A DNA stretch of 64,000 bases from Zonotrichia leucophrys gambelii (GCF_028769735.1 NC_088173.1:65937963-66001962); one strand, 5' to 3'. Counted from the stretch's first letter, positions 28,335 to 41,448 are shown. The notes: a model not told the origin generated them from the sequence alone. Program-made: numbers and translations.

Positions 28335-29475
28335 AATAATATATTAAGCAAAAAGCTGTGTCTGAAGCTGAACAAAGCACTCCACATGTCTCAGATATGC
28401 CTCTCCCAATTAACACCATGAACTGGAGCTGCCAAGTGGTGACTTAACAACAAATCTATTAATAGTGACTGTTATCAGGGAAATGGGAAGAACAGCAGAC
28501 AGACAGAAGGAAAACAGTATTAAATGAGACATTTCTCTGAAAACACACTCCAGTTTACCCACAAAACACAGCCAGACAGCCTACAGGGTTATGGCTATGG
28601 TGGTGTGGGTGGTAAGGCTCCCTTCAATTTCTGCACAGGAAACTGCTCCAGATTAACTTTTCAGAAATGATAACAAAAGTGATTTATTCCTACATGCACA
28701 AAACCCCACACCAGCGTGTTTATGCATTGCCATGGGCAAAGTACCTTCCAAACACTCAAGATTATTCTCTTCTCTAGGCATTGTGCCTATCACAGGCTGG
28801 TTTTGTGGCTAACTGGGCTATAGCCGATTATTAAGTCGATTTTGAAACAAAATCTCAGGTAACATAAATATTTAGAAACAGCAATCCAGGGGGATTAAAC
28901 CAACACACAGCCAAACTCTGACAGGATTTATAAATCCCTGGGTTGTTATTTAACATGCAGAGATAGGGAAGCCAGACTCTGTAGGGCTGTGTTGATTAGA
29001 GCCAGAGAATAAATGCACATATGAATGGTACTAGATTCAGGAGAAGGCTTTAAGGATCAGAATTAGACCCTGCTCCTAAATCCTAATTAGGGAATTCCTG
29101 AAGAAGGTAGTTCACAAACCTCAGCACTCTGAGCTCAGCATAGTGCCTCTATTAAAAAAATTTAAAATGCTGAAGGGGATGATTTTAATGTGGGATTAAC
29201 AGCTGGAGGTTTTTTTTGTTAAATCTAAACACTAAATCTGGTCAGTAATTCCTTTCCCTCCCCTCAAAGAATACTAGAATTGAAGTGTCTTGCTGTCCCA
29301 AATAATAACCTACGCATCTGTGGCATGAGAGACCCCCTCCAATGTCCACACCCATCTTATAGCTGGATCCTTATATCCCCGGGTGTAATTAAGGGTTTTC
29401 CTGCAGAGGGGAAGAGGTTTTGGTGTGGTGAGAGAGCAGGGAGAGGGGAAGATCTCTCTGCAATACCCATGGAGC

Positions 29476-29524
29476 GTGCCCTTCATTTCTCACACGTTCT
29501 GTGCCCTTCATTTCTCACACATTC
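29476..29524. repeat. Short tandem duplication, about 25-bp unit
   Basis: TGCCCTTCATTTCTCACAC occurs twice in direct succession, followed by GTTC and ATTC. It is immediately left of the 74-bp tandem duplication. Confidence 0.88.
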
Positions 29525-29551
29525 CTGCCAACTGTGGCCTGAGGAAAACCC

Positions 29552-29699
29552 CAGCCCCAGCTCAGGGAGGGGAGAGCTTTACATGCTGAAATGCACAATG
29601 AGCCCTGTTTGGGATGGAAATGCTGCAGCCCCAGCTCAGAGAGGGGAGAGCTTTACATGGTGAAATGCACAATGAGCCCTGTTTGAGATGGAAACGCTG
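29552..29699. repeat. Tandem duplication, 2 x 74 bp
   Basis: Copies 29552-29625 and 29626-29699 are nearly identical, with about four differences, and the start of a third copy follows at 29700. No gene is involved. Confidence 0.93.
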
Positions 29700-31465
29700 C
29701 AGCTCCAGCTCCAGCACCACGCTGGCGTCAGGGGACTGACCGAGTTATAATTGCATCTCTTTGTGTTATGGGTCCCTTGGCCTCCCTAGGCTGCAGCAAG
29801 CTACATTTGATTTCTTTGGCATCATGCAGAGTGTGCTCTGCCAGCTCTTTGCCCTCGGTGCCTCGTGTAAGCCAAACTGGCCACTCCTGTGACCTCCTGT
29901 TCCTTCTATACATGGAACACCTTTCAGTGAATTTATAACCCCTCAAATAAGGTCTCTTTTATTCTAATCTGAATGCCCTGTTAACTCGGTTTTGGATCCT
30001 CTCCCAGTCTCCAGAATACCTGGTGCTTTATATTTTGGATATACCAGACTGCCTGCTGCTCCAGGTTATGACAGAGAGTGTCTGGTTCATGTACTTCCAC
30101 CTTTAGGTGTTAGATTGTTTATTCCAGTTCCCCAACAATCCTTTAAAAGAAAAAAAAGGAGTGGGGGAAGATCATGAAGCCACTGAAAAGTTGCCCATCA
30201 GCTCACACGGGTTGCCTGACCATCTAGCAACAAAAAATCCCTCTTGCTGGTCAGTTCAACATATCCAGCCCATAATTTTGAACAAAGAAAGCTCAGTGTG
30301 AGTTTCTTCCACGCAGGTCTAAGGGCAATGTCCCAGGCATGGATCCAGAGATGAGGATCTCCCAAACAGTGCAGGATCTCCCAAACTGGCGTGAGAGGAG
30401 CCACATTTCCTGGAAACTGCTTTGTCAGAATCCAACCTGCTCGGAGGAACATTTGGGGAGGAAAAACTCTCCAGACCAAACATTTTAAAAATACACTTTG
30501 CAACTCTGTGTCTTTTTATTTTTTTCCTTAAATGAATGATTTCTTTTTATTCTAAAGTACCATTGAAATCGCAGTACAGTTACACTTCCCAAGAGCTTTT
30601 CCTGATCTTTAGATATCAGAATTGAAATAAACTGGTCCCACATGCTTCAGATTAAAAATTTCTGTGGAACCAATCTGAAATTGGAGGGGAAAAGTTTGGT
30701 GTGGAGAATTTTACTTGTTCTTCTTATTCATTACAGGACAGGAAAAGCAAAATCTCAGAAACATCTCACAGGATGGGGAACAAATTTCCTACTGACCTGT
30801 GGTGCCAAGCTCTCCAGGCAGAGAGCAAACCAGCCCTTGTGAAGGTTTCTTTCCATCAACAGATGGAGAGAAAACACTCCCCTCTCAACTGGAATATGGT
30901 CATGGAGGGTATAATGAAAATTGTTGAGTAGACTAAGCCAAATGATCAATCCATTCTCTCATTTTCAACTCAGCTTCCCCCTATTTCTCCAAATTAATTT
31001 GGGTTTTTTTGTACATCTCCTGCTTAGAATGAAGCATGAAAGCTGTAGCTCTTGTGGAGGTCAGAGAGGAGGGTGCAGTTATACTGAATTATAGCAGCTG
31101 ACCTCAAACTTTCCCTACTTTTTATGCTCTTATGGTTCCTTTTGATTTCTCCCACTGTCGCTGGCTTTGGTCATTTATTTACAGCACTTCACCCTAAAAA
31201 GGCCTCTCAGTTCCTGAAGCAGCCTCTCGTGTCTCTCTCATCTGCAGATTTTCCAGTTGAAGCATCCCAGACCATGCCAAAGCTCATGTTTTAGAAAAGC
31301 CTCCCAGAGAGAAGATTCAAGTGTTTCCCCCATCTCCCCCCGTTCCTCTTCACACCTTTTTTTTCTTGGTTTGGACTCTGGGCTGTATCATCTTTGCAGC
31401 CCAGTAAATTATCCAGAATTCAGCATGTGGGTTCCTGAGATTCTGTGATTCTGTTCCCACAGGAG

Positions 31466-31562
31466 TCCTGTGACCAGTATTGGTCAATAAGGAAACCCAG
31501 TGACTTGACCAGTCCTGGTCGTTGATCATTCTTCATTGCTGTAATTTTGGCTGGTCACAGGA
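31466..31562. other. 97-bp segment bounded by perfect 12-bp inverted repeats
   Basis: TCCTGTGACCAG (31466-31477) and CTGGTCACAGGA (31551-31562) are exact reverse complements. The spacer also holds GGTCAA/TTGACC-type palindromic words. It might be a decayed miniature inverted-repeat element, but no target-site duplication is obvious. Confidence 0.5.
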
Positions 31563-33455
31563 CCAGCAAGGTCCCATGAGCAGCAGGAAAATATTTGAAA
31601 ATGTTTCCCCAAAATCCAACCTGCCTTTTCAGCTCTATATCTTTTCCTTTGCAGAGAGGGGGCCTTTCTGGGCACTATTGCAAAGATGATCCCAAAGGGG
31701 CAGGGAGGTGTGAAAGCTAAAAGGAGGTCAGGAACAGAAAGAGATGGCAATTTGGGACTGGTCTGGACCAGAAATACAGGACAGCTTGGAATGGTAACCT
31801 TACCCTAATCTCGCAGGTAAGGAAAATATCCAGGTTTTACAAGTAATCCCTATTCAGAAATAGAAAAAATAGAGATTTGCAATCAGTCTATCCCTACATG
31901 TCACTGATGTTCTGAAGCTTAAAATAATAGCCTGTAATCCCAAGTGAGGAAGCAATTAGTAATTATGAGTGCAATATAGAAAACACGTGTAAAAGAAATC
32001 CCAGTTCCTCTTTCCTTTCCTCAGAAATCATTCCCTGAATTTTGCATAGGCGGTTTCTATTCATCAGCCCTCAATAAAGAATTTTGAGCAGTGACTGTCA
32101 GGATGGCTGTGGATTGCTCTGTTAGATTTGTCTGCACAATTGCCCATCAAGAGGTGCCCACGCTGCCCTTGGCAGAGCCAGAGTGGCTGCAGCAGCTCCC
32201 AGCAGCTCCTGCACAGGATTTCAGTGGCAAAATGCACTGTTCTGCAGCATGAGGTGTGCTAAAGGCTGAATGAAATTACTCTAGAAATCCGTGGTTAAAA
32301 AGACTAAAATATTTTAAGAAATCCCCAGTGGCTGCCCCATGTGTTTGTAAATAGGAAATTTGGTTATTTGGTGGGCTCTGGGTTTCTGATGAACTTGGAG
32401 AGACACAACAAAGTGAGGCCCTTCCACTCAGAGCCACAATGTTTTTGGTCCCAAGCACTGCACTGTGCAATAAATGCAATATTTCAATGCCAGCAGAGCA
32501 GTGATATCATGCAAAGACATGACAGATCACACTTTTCTCATGTTAGGAGAGAGGGCTGGAACATGTGAGTCTGTGTACAGGAGTCTGTTTGTAATAATGA
32601 AACTGCCATTATGGGGCCCTTGTGTGCTTGCAGTCTCATTTCATCGAGTTAAGAGTGCTCACTTTTCTTAATGCTTGCTTAATGTGTTTACTTAAATATA
32701 TTTAATATCCCATTGAGTCCATTTCCATTTACTGATGGAGCTTTTTTAGAGCATCATAGTGGCAAAGCTGAATAAGATACCTGTGAAAAACATCAGAATT
32801 TTTTACATAATGAAAGCACTAAGTGTAAGAAGGCAATGTTCAGTTTTTTAATGAAAATAATTAAATGAGAAAAACCTTTGGGACACACTGAAATAAAGCA
32901 ACCAGACAGGAAGGTAAGAAAATTGTTCTGCGTACCCAAAGGGAAACAGTGAAGAGGGCCAGTTTCGTTTTTTATGATGTTGCTCATTGTGGAAATAAAT
33001 GATGTCCAGTTTGGGAAAAAAAATTAATAATAGTACAAGATATTGCCCTCTGTGCTCCCAGTTTGCCATCTGACCTCATCAGTATTGTATTCCTGGATGC
33101 AAAACAGCTCAGTTTCAAGGAAAATACTGGAGATCTCTCAAGAAACCCTATGACCTGGGAGCTAGGAACTCTCTTTATCTGAAGGAAAGGAAGGTGTCAG
33201 AGCCCAGGACATTGCTCTGGCTGCTCTGGAGGGCTCCAGACCCTGGCAGGGGGCTCAGAGACCTTGGCACAGAGTCAAAAACACCTGTGCCTTCGATTTT
33301 AGCCCATGGAAACAACTACCAACTTTGGGTGAAGATTACCAAGCCACAAGAGTTTCAGTACAATGGGAGTGAATTTGTCGCAGAGTGAAAAAGTAGAATT
33401 TTGGGGATTTAGAATGGGGGTTCAAGAGGCAAGATGGAGGAATCTGGGTGTCCTG

Positions 33456-33561
33456 TCCTCCTCCTCCTCCTCCTCCTCCTCCTCCTCCTTCCTCTTCTTC
33501 TTCTTCTTCTTCTTCTTCTTCTTCTTCTTCTTCTTCTTCTTCTTCTTCCTCGTCTTCTTCT
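33456..33561. repeat. Compound (TCC)n-(TTC)n microsatellite
   Basis: A TCC run (33456-33492) changes abruptly to a TTC run with few interruptions up to 33561. The tract is all pyrimidine on the plus strand apart from one G near the end. Long open frames here are products of the repeat and not genes. Confidence 0.97.
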
Positions 33562-36500
33562 GGTCCCTTCATCTTCTGCTGTGATGGTGACACTTTTGGG
33601 TTGGTTTAGGATAGAGACAGACTGTCTAACATAGGTGATAGATATTGTAAAATAATTGTAAATAAAGTACATGTAGTTCTTAGTATAAAAAGGTAACACT
33701 GCCCCAAGAGTGGTCACTGTGCCAAAGCCTGACCTGCCAGACAGACCTCAGCAGGTCAGAGAAAGAATGTAATAGATAAGAGAAAATAAACAACCTTGAA
33801 AACCAGAGCCAAGGAATCTCAACTTCTTCAGTCATGAAGCTAAGAGAAAAAAGACTTTTTAATACCTGGGGAGCCATTTTAATTGCAAGAGGAAGGTATA
33901 GGGCCTCTTGGCCTCAGAGATCACCTAAAATCTCCTATTTCCCCCTAGATGAAGCCAGCAGCATGCAAGCAGCAGACACTGCAAGGGCAGAGCTGTCCTG
34001 GCCACGCTCTGGGACCTTCTCTGGGGAGCTTTGGTTGGTGTGGAGCTTTGGATGGCACTGGAGCTCCAGCTGGGACATCACCACCTGGCTTCACCACAAC
34101 AGGGAATAATGTCCAGGGATTCCTGGCAAATTTCCTGCAGCCATTCTCATTTCTAGGTCAGCATAAAGCAAAATCCACACTCAGTGACCTGCAGGAAGAG
34201 ACGCAGAGGAAGAGGCAGAAAGCCCTAAGGCAGAAATACAAGAAATTTGGAACCCGCCCTTGAATTGCAGAAGTGTTGAGGGGATTTTGCACTCACCCCT
34301 CCTGTGTTTCCGTACTGGGAGTGTGGTTATTTCTGCTGGAGGTATCTCTGTGTTGGAAAGACAGGCTGTGGTGGCAAGGGACACAATGCTCTCCTCAGAG
34401 GGGTCCCAGCTGCCTTCCCCTGCTCAGTGTCACTCACGCTGCCCGGCCTGGGGAGCCAGCGCTCATGCATGCAAAATCACTCTTTTTAATTTTCTGTTTC
34501 TGTAACATGACCTGTTACTGCACTACATCTCCATGAGGCAGAGCTGTCTGGAGAACATCTGTTGCAGCCCCAGCTGTTCGGGTGCTTCCTCTGTCTCTGT
34601 TTCACAAACCTGCCTCAGATTTGTGCAAATCACTGACAGCAACACATCCCCCAGTTCCTCCTACAAATCCTGTTTTCTCTGCTCTCACAGGGAGAGGGGG
34701 GAAAGGAGAAAAAGAAACTTTGCATGGTTAAATGTGGGCTAGATGCTTTATTCTCACCAAATCGCACCAGTGGGGTCATTGTGGACTGACTCATACCAGA
34801 CAGACAGTAAAAACCATCCCAGTGTTTATTCCCTTTGGAGCCTATATAATTAAAGCTGCCCACCTGCTGCTGAATTTTGCCGTCATTTTTTGATGCTGTG
34901 GGCAATGTGATACTCAGTTATTATCATAAACTATGTTAAGCTCTACCCACCATGGGGTTTATGACAACAATCCTTGAGAAAACCATAATCCTCTGTGCTC
35001 AAGTATATCTCCTTGTTATAATGCTTATGATTCTTGGCTTGAGATGATGGCAGATGATGGCCATGAAAGACTTCCAAATATGGGTCCTGGCAACTTGCTG
35101 TCTGCCCAGCATGCCTGCCTTAGGGATGCTGGATGGAGCCGTTTCCAGCCCATCCTTTCCAGCCTTCCTTCTTGGTGCAGGATGCATCACTGAGATTTGA
35201 CAGCCCCAGGGGAATAGTGCCCCTCATCTGCCACCACACAACCCTGCTCAGGGTCCAGGGGGATCCTCAGTGGCTGCAAGGAGGTGGAAATGCTGGGCTG
35301 TCACCTCAACAGCTCTCAGGCAGCTTTGGAAGTCCCTGCCTCCTTCCCCTGCCTGCCCACAGCATTTATTTCCATTTATTTCCATCCCCACACAAGGGAA
35401 AACCTCAGGATGCCCGGCTGAGGGTGCTCAGAAAGTCACGATTTGGGGCAATTCTCAGGACTTTGGATGGAAAATTTGCAAGGGCTGCAATGTGTGAGCC
35501 CTTCTCTCACACCTGGAGTGAGAGTTACCAGCACCTGATTATCACATAAAAAGGTGTCAGACCCTCTGGGTGTGTTTTAAAGGGAAACGCTGATGGAGCT
35601 TTCAAAGGAAGGTTGGACAGAAGAGCTCTCCAGGCTGGGGCCCCAGGCAGACTCACGGAATTCAGGAGCTTCCAGTTTTGATATTTTGCCTTGGAAAAAT
35701 GGGAATTATTGACTTGTCTTCCTTACACACTGCACAGGCATTGCCAGAGGCAAAGACCAGAACATGTCTCTAACTCTACACATTTAATCTGCTAAATTAA
35801 AAATAAAAAACAACCCTGGCTTCTGAATTCCAAATACTGTGAAATATCCTAGGGACATTGACTGAAAGTATTAAAAATACTACCAGGGGACAGCTCAAAT
35901 ATTTGACAGTTTTGGAAACAACAAAATGGCTTTCCTTATTGACCAACACTGGCGACACATATATAAACCAGAATAAAATAACTGTAACTTCCTCACTACA
36001 TACAACAGTCATAGATTTTGTCTCTATAAACTCTCTTCATGATTTCTGTAAAGTGAAAAAAGCATCAGGAACATATCTTTATATTAAATTATTTTTAATG
36101 GCCCACACACTAAAGATTTTGGAAATTCATATTTTTCATGACCATTCTTTAGAATTCTGAGTAGCCAAATATTGAAAATTTAACATATAGTTAGAAAAAA
36201 ATCCACAGCTGGTATGCTTGTCCCTGTACTGATATCTTCAACCACAATCTCAACAATGAAAAACTATCAAGATTAATAATCCAAACATGTTTCCTGCACA
36301 GCCTGGTCATCCATAATTGTTGGAAGCAGCCATTTCTCTTTACTGCCAAAATATTGTCTATCATTTGTTGCCTGATACTCCTGGAGGGACCTAACAGTGT
36401 TTAATAAATAATTTGAACCTGCTTGGTAAAATTTCAGTTTAGTGCTAGTTGAAATGTGAACTATTTATAATTATTTTGCCCCCCAGCTTTCTTAAGGACA

Positions 36501-38805
36501 ACACATGGTCTTAGAGAGAAGCTTCTGAATGCTTGACATGTATGAGTTGGTGCCACACACAACTGAATTTCTCTAGTAGCTATAGGACAAAGGTTTGGTG
36601 TTGACACATCTTGCACAGTTCCTCCAGGATGGTACAAATTTCCCCTCACATTTCTCTTGTACATACTTGTCCAGAAAATAAAGGGAAAATATTATATACC
36701 AGAGTGCTGATGACAGCAGCTGTCAGAAGGCTGCCAGCTTCCTAAAGGAAATGAGCTTGCCTCCCAAAAATCCAGCATAAGAATCTCAGTGACTTCCATG
36801 AAGCCAAGTTTAACCCAAACCACTCTGATTGCCTCATCCAGCACCTGGGGAAACAGCTTCACCTTTTAGACAATGTTTTGGAAGAAAAAGGGACAATTGA
36901 AGACCCTGAACAGTAACAGACTGGCTGTGCCTTCCACTGGCTGAGAAATTGAGCTTGGAACTCAGACACAGCATCCCCAGTGGGGCTTCCAGGATCCTCA
37001 TCTTGCCACCACCTCTAGTTTGGGGAAATAATTGACCTTCATCTTGCTTTGCCACTCTGATGCTCTGAGAGACAGTAAAACACAGAATCATAGAATTGCT
37101 GAGGTTATTTCTAAGTTCTATTTTGACATTGATTTGCCCAGGTGGTTTTCCACCTTTTGGTTTCTGGGTCCATTCCAGCCAAGAGGGAAAATCAGCTCAA
37201 ATACTGCAGGGACTGGCACTTTAAATGCTGACTGCAGTCATGTTTGCACAGAGGCCCCAGCAGCACTGTCAAGGAACCAAAAAACAAGTGCAAACAGAGC
37301 TGTGCTGACTTTATGGCCCCTTACAAATCTTTTCTGGCATATGGGAGTATTAGGCCTTAAGAACCAAAATGAGAGAAAAGTGTTTTATCACTTCTCTGTG
37401 ATAGCGGGCTGAACCTGTCCTTACACGCAGCCTCTGCCACGAATGCGCTTTGGAAGGGAGTTCCAGATAAACATCAAACCCTCCTCGTGTGATGCCAAGT
37501 GGGAGAGCTCTCGGCTCCCACTGAACCATGGCAGAGGCCAGCTCGGGTGCCCAGGCCTGGCCAGCAAACAGCAGCTGGGGTGGAAGCGGGGTCTGGGACA
37601 GCAGAGACCCCACCCTGCCCCTCTCCACCCTCTCACCACCTGCCTTTGTTCCCTGTTCCTACAGACAGGGAGAGCTCAGGGCACCACCAGCCTCCCAGGC
37701 TGCACAACACAGTCACCTCTATTTGCTGACATCTCTACCAGGTTTGGGCAAAAGTCACATAAATGGACACTTCACCAATTTGCTGCATACTTATATTTTT
37801 TCCAGCATTGTATTTCATTTGCAAAGCCAGGTTCATCCTTTTGTTTCATGGGACCTGGGTAACAAACTCAACTTGTTGGCTTTGGTGGAAGAAGAAACAA
37901 CATTGAGGGTCTTCTTCTCCACGCAGTAACCAAACCACCTTTGGGAAGTGCCAGTTTCTCTTCCCTGCTTGAGGAAGCGTATGATTACTCTGTTGTTAAT
38001 TTCGCCAAGTTGCTTAAGATAAAAGATTAATCTAAATTTTAAAACATCCTTCCTTGTCTTTGCAAACCAGGGAAGACATGAACACACTTTAAATGAAAGA
38101 TGTTCTGCAGTGACGGGCCCAAGAGAATTTGCCTGTTACACAGTGGGCACTGGGTGCTCCAGTTTACCCTGGGTCTGAGGAGGTCCCCACAGGTTCTCCA
38201 GCTGCCTCCTGGCATCCAACACGTGTGGAGTGGCCAAAGCCTTGGCTTGACCCTGGAAACCTCTGGTGACATGACACCACTCCCCATCTTTTTTTAATTG
38301 CTCCTCCCTATCATTCATGACTCCTCTTTTCACATTCACCTCCTGTCTCAGACAGCATTAGTGAATGTATTAGTGTATTCAATTTTCAACATTTATAAAA
38401 TTAATGAAATTAATAATAAAATTAATATTGGGTTGAACCTATCCTTACATGCAGGATAACATTAATATTAAAGTAACACATCAAAATTTGCCTTAAACCC
38501 TTACCCAGGCCCTCATTAGTATTTCAATCCGAGCTCCTATTGGTTCCAGGATCTGGACCTCCATCCTTATCTCTCAGATTAAATCATTAGCTTTAAAACC
38601 CTTCACAGTTTTCAACCCAATAATAAAGCACAGAAAAAAAGTGGCTGCAAGCTTCATGAATATTTATTTTTTCAGCAAAGAAGGAGCAAGTTTGCCCAAC
38701 AGCTTTTCTAACTGATTGTCTGCGGCAGAAGGAAGCTGTGGCCACGTTAAGGCAAGCAGTAGTAGTTTATTGTTTTAGTAGACACTTCTTTTTCCTTCCT
38801 TTTGA
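33562..38805. other. Noncoding, mostly unique sequence
   Basis: No recognised exon. It includes a possible CR1 remnant at 37080-37110 and a 25-base word at 37406-37430 that recurs at 38430-38454 with three transitions. Confidence 0.55.
37080..37110 (-). mobile_element. Possible CR1 3'-terminal remnant
   Basis: ACACAGAATCATAGAATTG followed by GAGGTT resembles the extreme 3' end of CR1 in reverse complement. It is very short and could be coincidental. Confidence 0.45.
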
Positions 38806-39003
38806 ATAAATACACGGCGGGCTCTGGGAGGACGTGTGCCAAGAGCATTGCTGGGCGCAGCAGCAGCGAACAAAGCGCGGTCCCAACCATAACAGAGCGA
38901 GCGAGCATTGTTACAAATGTTCTCTTTAGCATGGAAATGAGCCAGGGGTAATAAAAACACCATAAAAACGTCAGAATGACCGATCGCCGCCAAGCGCTCG
39001 CCT
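38806..39003. promoter_or_regulatory. Local CpG cluster, possible regulatory element
   Basis: About 200 bases with more than a dozen CpG sites (CACGGCGGG, GGGCGCAG, AGCGCGG, GAGCGAGCG, CCGATCGCCGCC, AGCGCTCG). The surrounding tens of kilobases are CpG-poor. No exon is seen here. CpG retention could indicate an unmethylated regulatory element or an unannotated promoter; this is inference. Confidence 0.35.
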
Positions 39004-40085
39004 TCTTATAACCAAAACTTGCAGTGAACTTAGGAAAAATCCTGCCTTAAGAGAGATGCCATTTTTACTTAATGTTATTGCTCAACTTCTTCTCACTTGG
39101 CTGCACAGTTAAAGGATTGCAGAAGAGAACAATTCAGAGGGGCATCAGTAAAGTCCTGATTGATATTAAATGGCATTCAAGCATTGATGGTGGACTCGGG
39201 ATGGGAGCAAACTGTTAACCAGGGCATTAACATGAACACTGCTACTGCTTCTTTATGAGAATATGGGGCATATTTAGGTGCTAATTGTTTGGACAGCATC
39301 AATAACACATAATGCTTAATAAGATACAAATGAAGAGCTGTGTAACTCGTGTAATTCCATCAGAAAACGCTCAGGAACAGCAGCTTGACTTTAATTACTC
39401 AGATCAAAGGAAAAAGGCATTTTGAAGTCTGGTCTAAAATGTTATTTATTACTCCTTTCACTAAAGCATAGATCAGCTTGGATAGAAATAGCACTTTGGA
39501 CTGGATTTGGTTAGTGAAAATGGGAAAAAAAAATATTCATTGCTTTGCTGATGTCCATGCATATTGGGGAATATGTTAAATCCTAATTACATCAGACTGA
39601 CAGAAAGGAAAAGAAAAAAGAAGGAAAGAAAAAATGCATAAGCTAAAGTGAGGACAAATAAAGGTCATAGCTCCATATATTGCTCACAAAGACCTGAAGC
39701 TGGTAAACATACACAAAATGTTAAATGGGCATTCTCTTTTCTCCAGACTCCATTCCATAAACAGACAATATATATGTGCCACCTAACAGTCAATACAACA
39801 CCGCTATTTTAAATGTGGTTTTATCAGCCATTATTTCCTATTTCCAGCTACAGTAATCCACATTTTTGGGGCTGGGATTTGTTCAAGGCTTTTTTACGTT
39901 TGTAGCAAACTTTTAAAAGCTGAGAATCTTGGGCAAAGAAATGCTCTGCTGATAGGAAAAGGTGAAGACAAAGTCTATGCCTACATCTCCCTTCTTAGCA
40001 GCATTTTCTGACAGGTCCAGAATGCAGAACTGACTGGTGGACATCCCAGCGCATTTGGATGACAGACCCTAACCCATCCCAGAAC
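39004..40085. other. Repeat-poor AT-rich block, candidate conserved noncoding sequence
   Basis: About 1.1 kb without recognisable transposons, with no open frame of note, and dense in homeodomain-like TAAT words. It contains AGATCAAAGG (39401-39410), a good match to a TCF/LEF site. It has the look of a conserved enhancer, but conservation cannot be tested here. Confidence 0.3.
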
Positions 40086-40090
40086 ATTTG

Positions 40091-40312
40091 GATCACAGAT
40101 TCACAGCATGGAGTGGGTTGGAAGGGACCTTTAAAGATCATCTAGTCCCACCTTCTGCAATAGGGACATCTTCAACTAGATCAGATTGCTCAGAGCCTTA
40201 TCCAACCTGGCCTTAAATGTTTCCAGGGATGGGGCACCCACCACTTCTCTGGTGTTTCACCATTCTCATTGTAAAAGATTTTTTTCCTTATGTCTAGTTT
40301 GAGATTTAAAGA
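40091..40312 (-). mobile_element. CR1 LINE fragment, 3' end
   Basis: GATCACAGATTCACAGCATGG leads into GGTTGGAAGGGACC and ATCATCTAGTCCCACC, and later GGGCACCCACCACTTCTCTGG. All are words of the reverse-complemented CR1 3' end. About 220 bp, diverged. Confidence 0.88.
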
Positions 40313-40403
40313 CTTAAAGGGCAGTAAGTAATTGGAAGATATTAATTGGTTGGTGGTCTTGAATTTTTCTCACCAGTTTGGTTCTGTGTCTTGGTGCTCT
40401 ACA

Positions 40404-40505
40404 GGATCTTCAGGGTTGGAAGAGAACCTCAAGATCATCCAGTCCCACTGTCAAACCTGCACCACCATAATCACCCCTAAACCATCTCCCTAAGAGTGTG
40501 CATTT
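40404..40505 (-). mobile_element. CR1 LINE fragment, second copy adjacent
   Basis: AGGGTTGGAAGAGAACCTC, AAGATCATCCAGTCCCACTG and CACCCCTAAACCATCTCCCTAA form another start of a reverse-complemented CR1 3' end 90 bases after the previous fragment. It is therefore a separate insertion in the same orientation. Confidence 0.82.
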
Positions 40506-41427
40506 CCCATTTATGTGCGTCTGGCTTCACACTGGGGAATTGGAAATTAATTCCATTAATTTCTGCCCCATCTTTCTCTTCCAATCTTCCAGGGAAAAGA
40601 TGTAAACACCTGGGAATGGCTCCATGTGTCTGACTGATTTCCCTCTGGACATTGCAAGGATTTTTTTCCCACTGGCATCTCCAAGAGCTGGAACAAGCTC
40701 TATATGGGTAGTGATTCCATGATTGTAAGGATCTTTTCCAATGATTCCATGTTAATCACCAGCTTTGAGCAGTCTGGAGTCCTGGGCATGCTCAAAGTTC
40801 CTCATGTAGGCAGAGGTGCTGCCCAGGTAGGAAAGCCATGGTAAATTCCCCATTAATATCTGACCACCTCCCAGGGTTTGCTCAGCTCTGCATCTCCCCC
40901 AGGTCTTTATTCCAATATTTCAAACCTCTCAAGAGTTCCAGGCAGCCACAGAAATGGAGTCAACAGAGAAATATTTCCTCTTTTCTACCCCAAGTGTGCA
41001 ATTCCTGCACAGGGATGTTGGGGTCAGAGGCCCAGGTCAGGCCCCTTTTGGGTGAGGGCCAGCTTTTCTGAACTTCAGATGTCACAGATTGGACATTTAC
41101 TGCCTCTGGAGTGAGCAGTGAGACACTCACAGGTTTGCCTCAAAAGAGGTGGAGGTCCTGAGCTTGACCTTGGTCCACTCCAGGTACTCCAAAATTCCAT
41201 CCTGCTAATTAAAATTTGGCTCCTAGTGCAGTTGTAGCATTTGGCTCTAGAGGTGAACAGATTAAAAACTGCCCTTTTTCACTAAAACCCAGAAATCTTT
41301 CCCAAATAATTTAAAAAATAATGCCTCTGCTTGATTCACAGAACCCACACAAAATATCAGACCAAGCTGTGGCACACAGGTAACTTTACAATTCTGTTTG
41401 TCCTGCCAGCACAAACTCCTGATGTGT

Positions 41428-41448
41428 AACACACACACACACACACAG
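41428..41448. repeat. (CA)n microsatellite
   Basis: About ten uninterrupted CA units. Confidence 0.9.

Larger units (their letters stand above)
28335..33455. other. Noncoding sequence with tandem duplications
   Basis: Holds the 25-bp and 74-bp tandem duplications (29476-29699) and the inverted-repeat segment (31466-31562). No exon is recognised. Confidence 0.55.

Noticed and set aside
31430..31452. GAGATTCTGTGATTCTG resembling a CR1 tail
   Set aside because: The upstream sequence has no CR1 similarity, so a terminal repeat alone is insufficient.
33336..33717. Frames encoding poly-Glu, poly-Arg, poly-Leu and poly-Ser
   Set aside because: They are translations of the TCC/TTC microsatellite.
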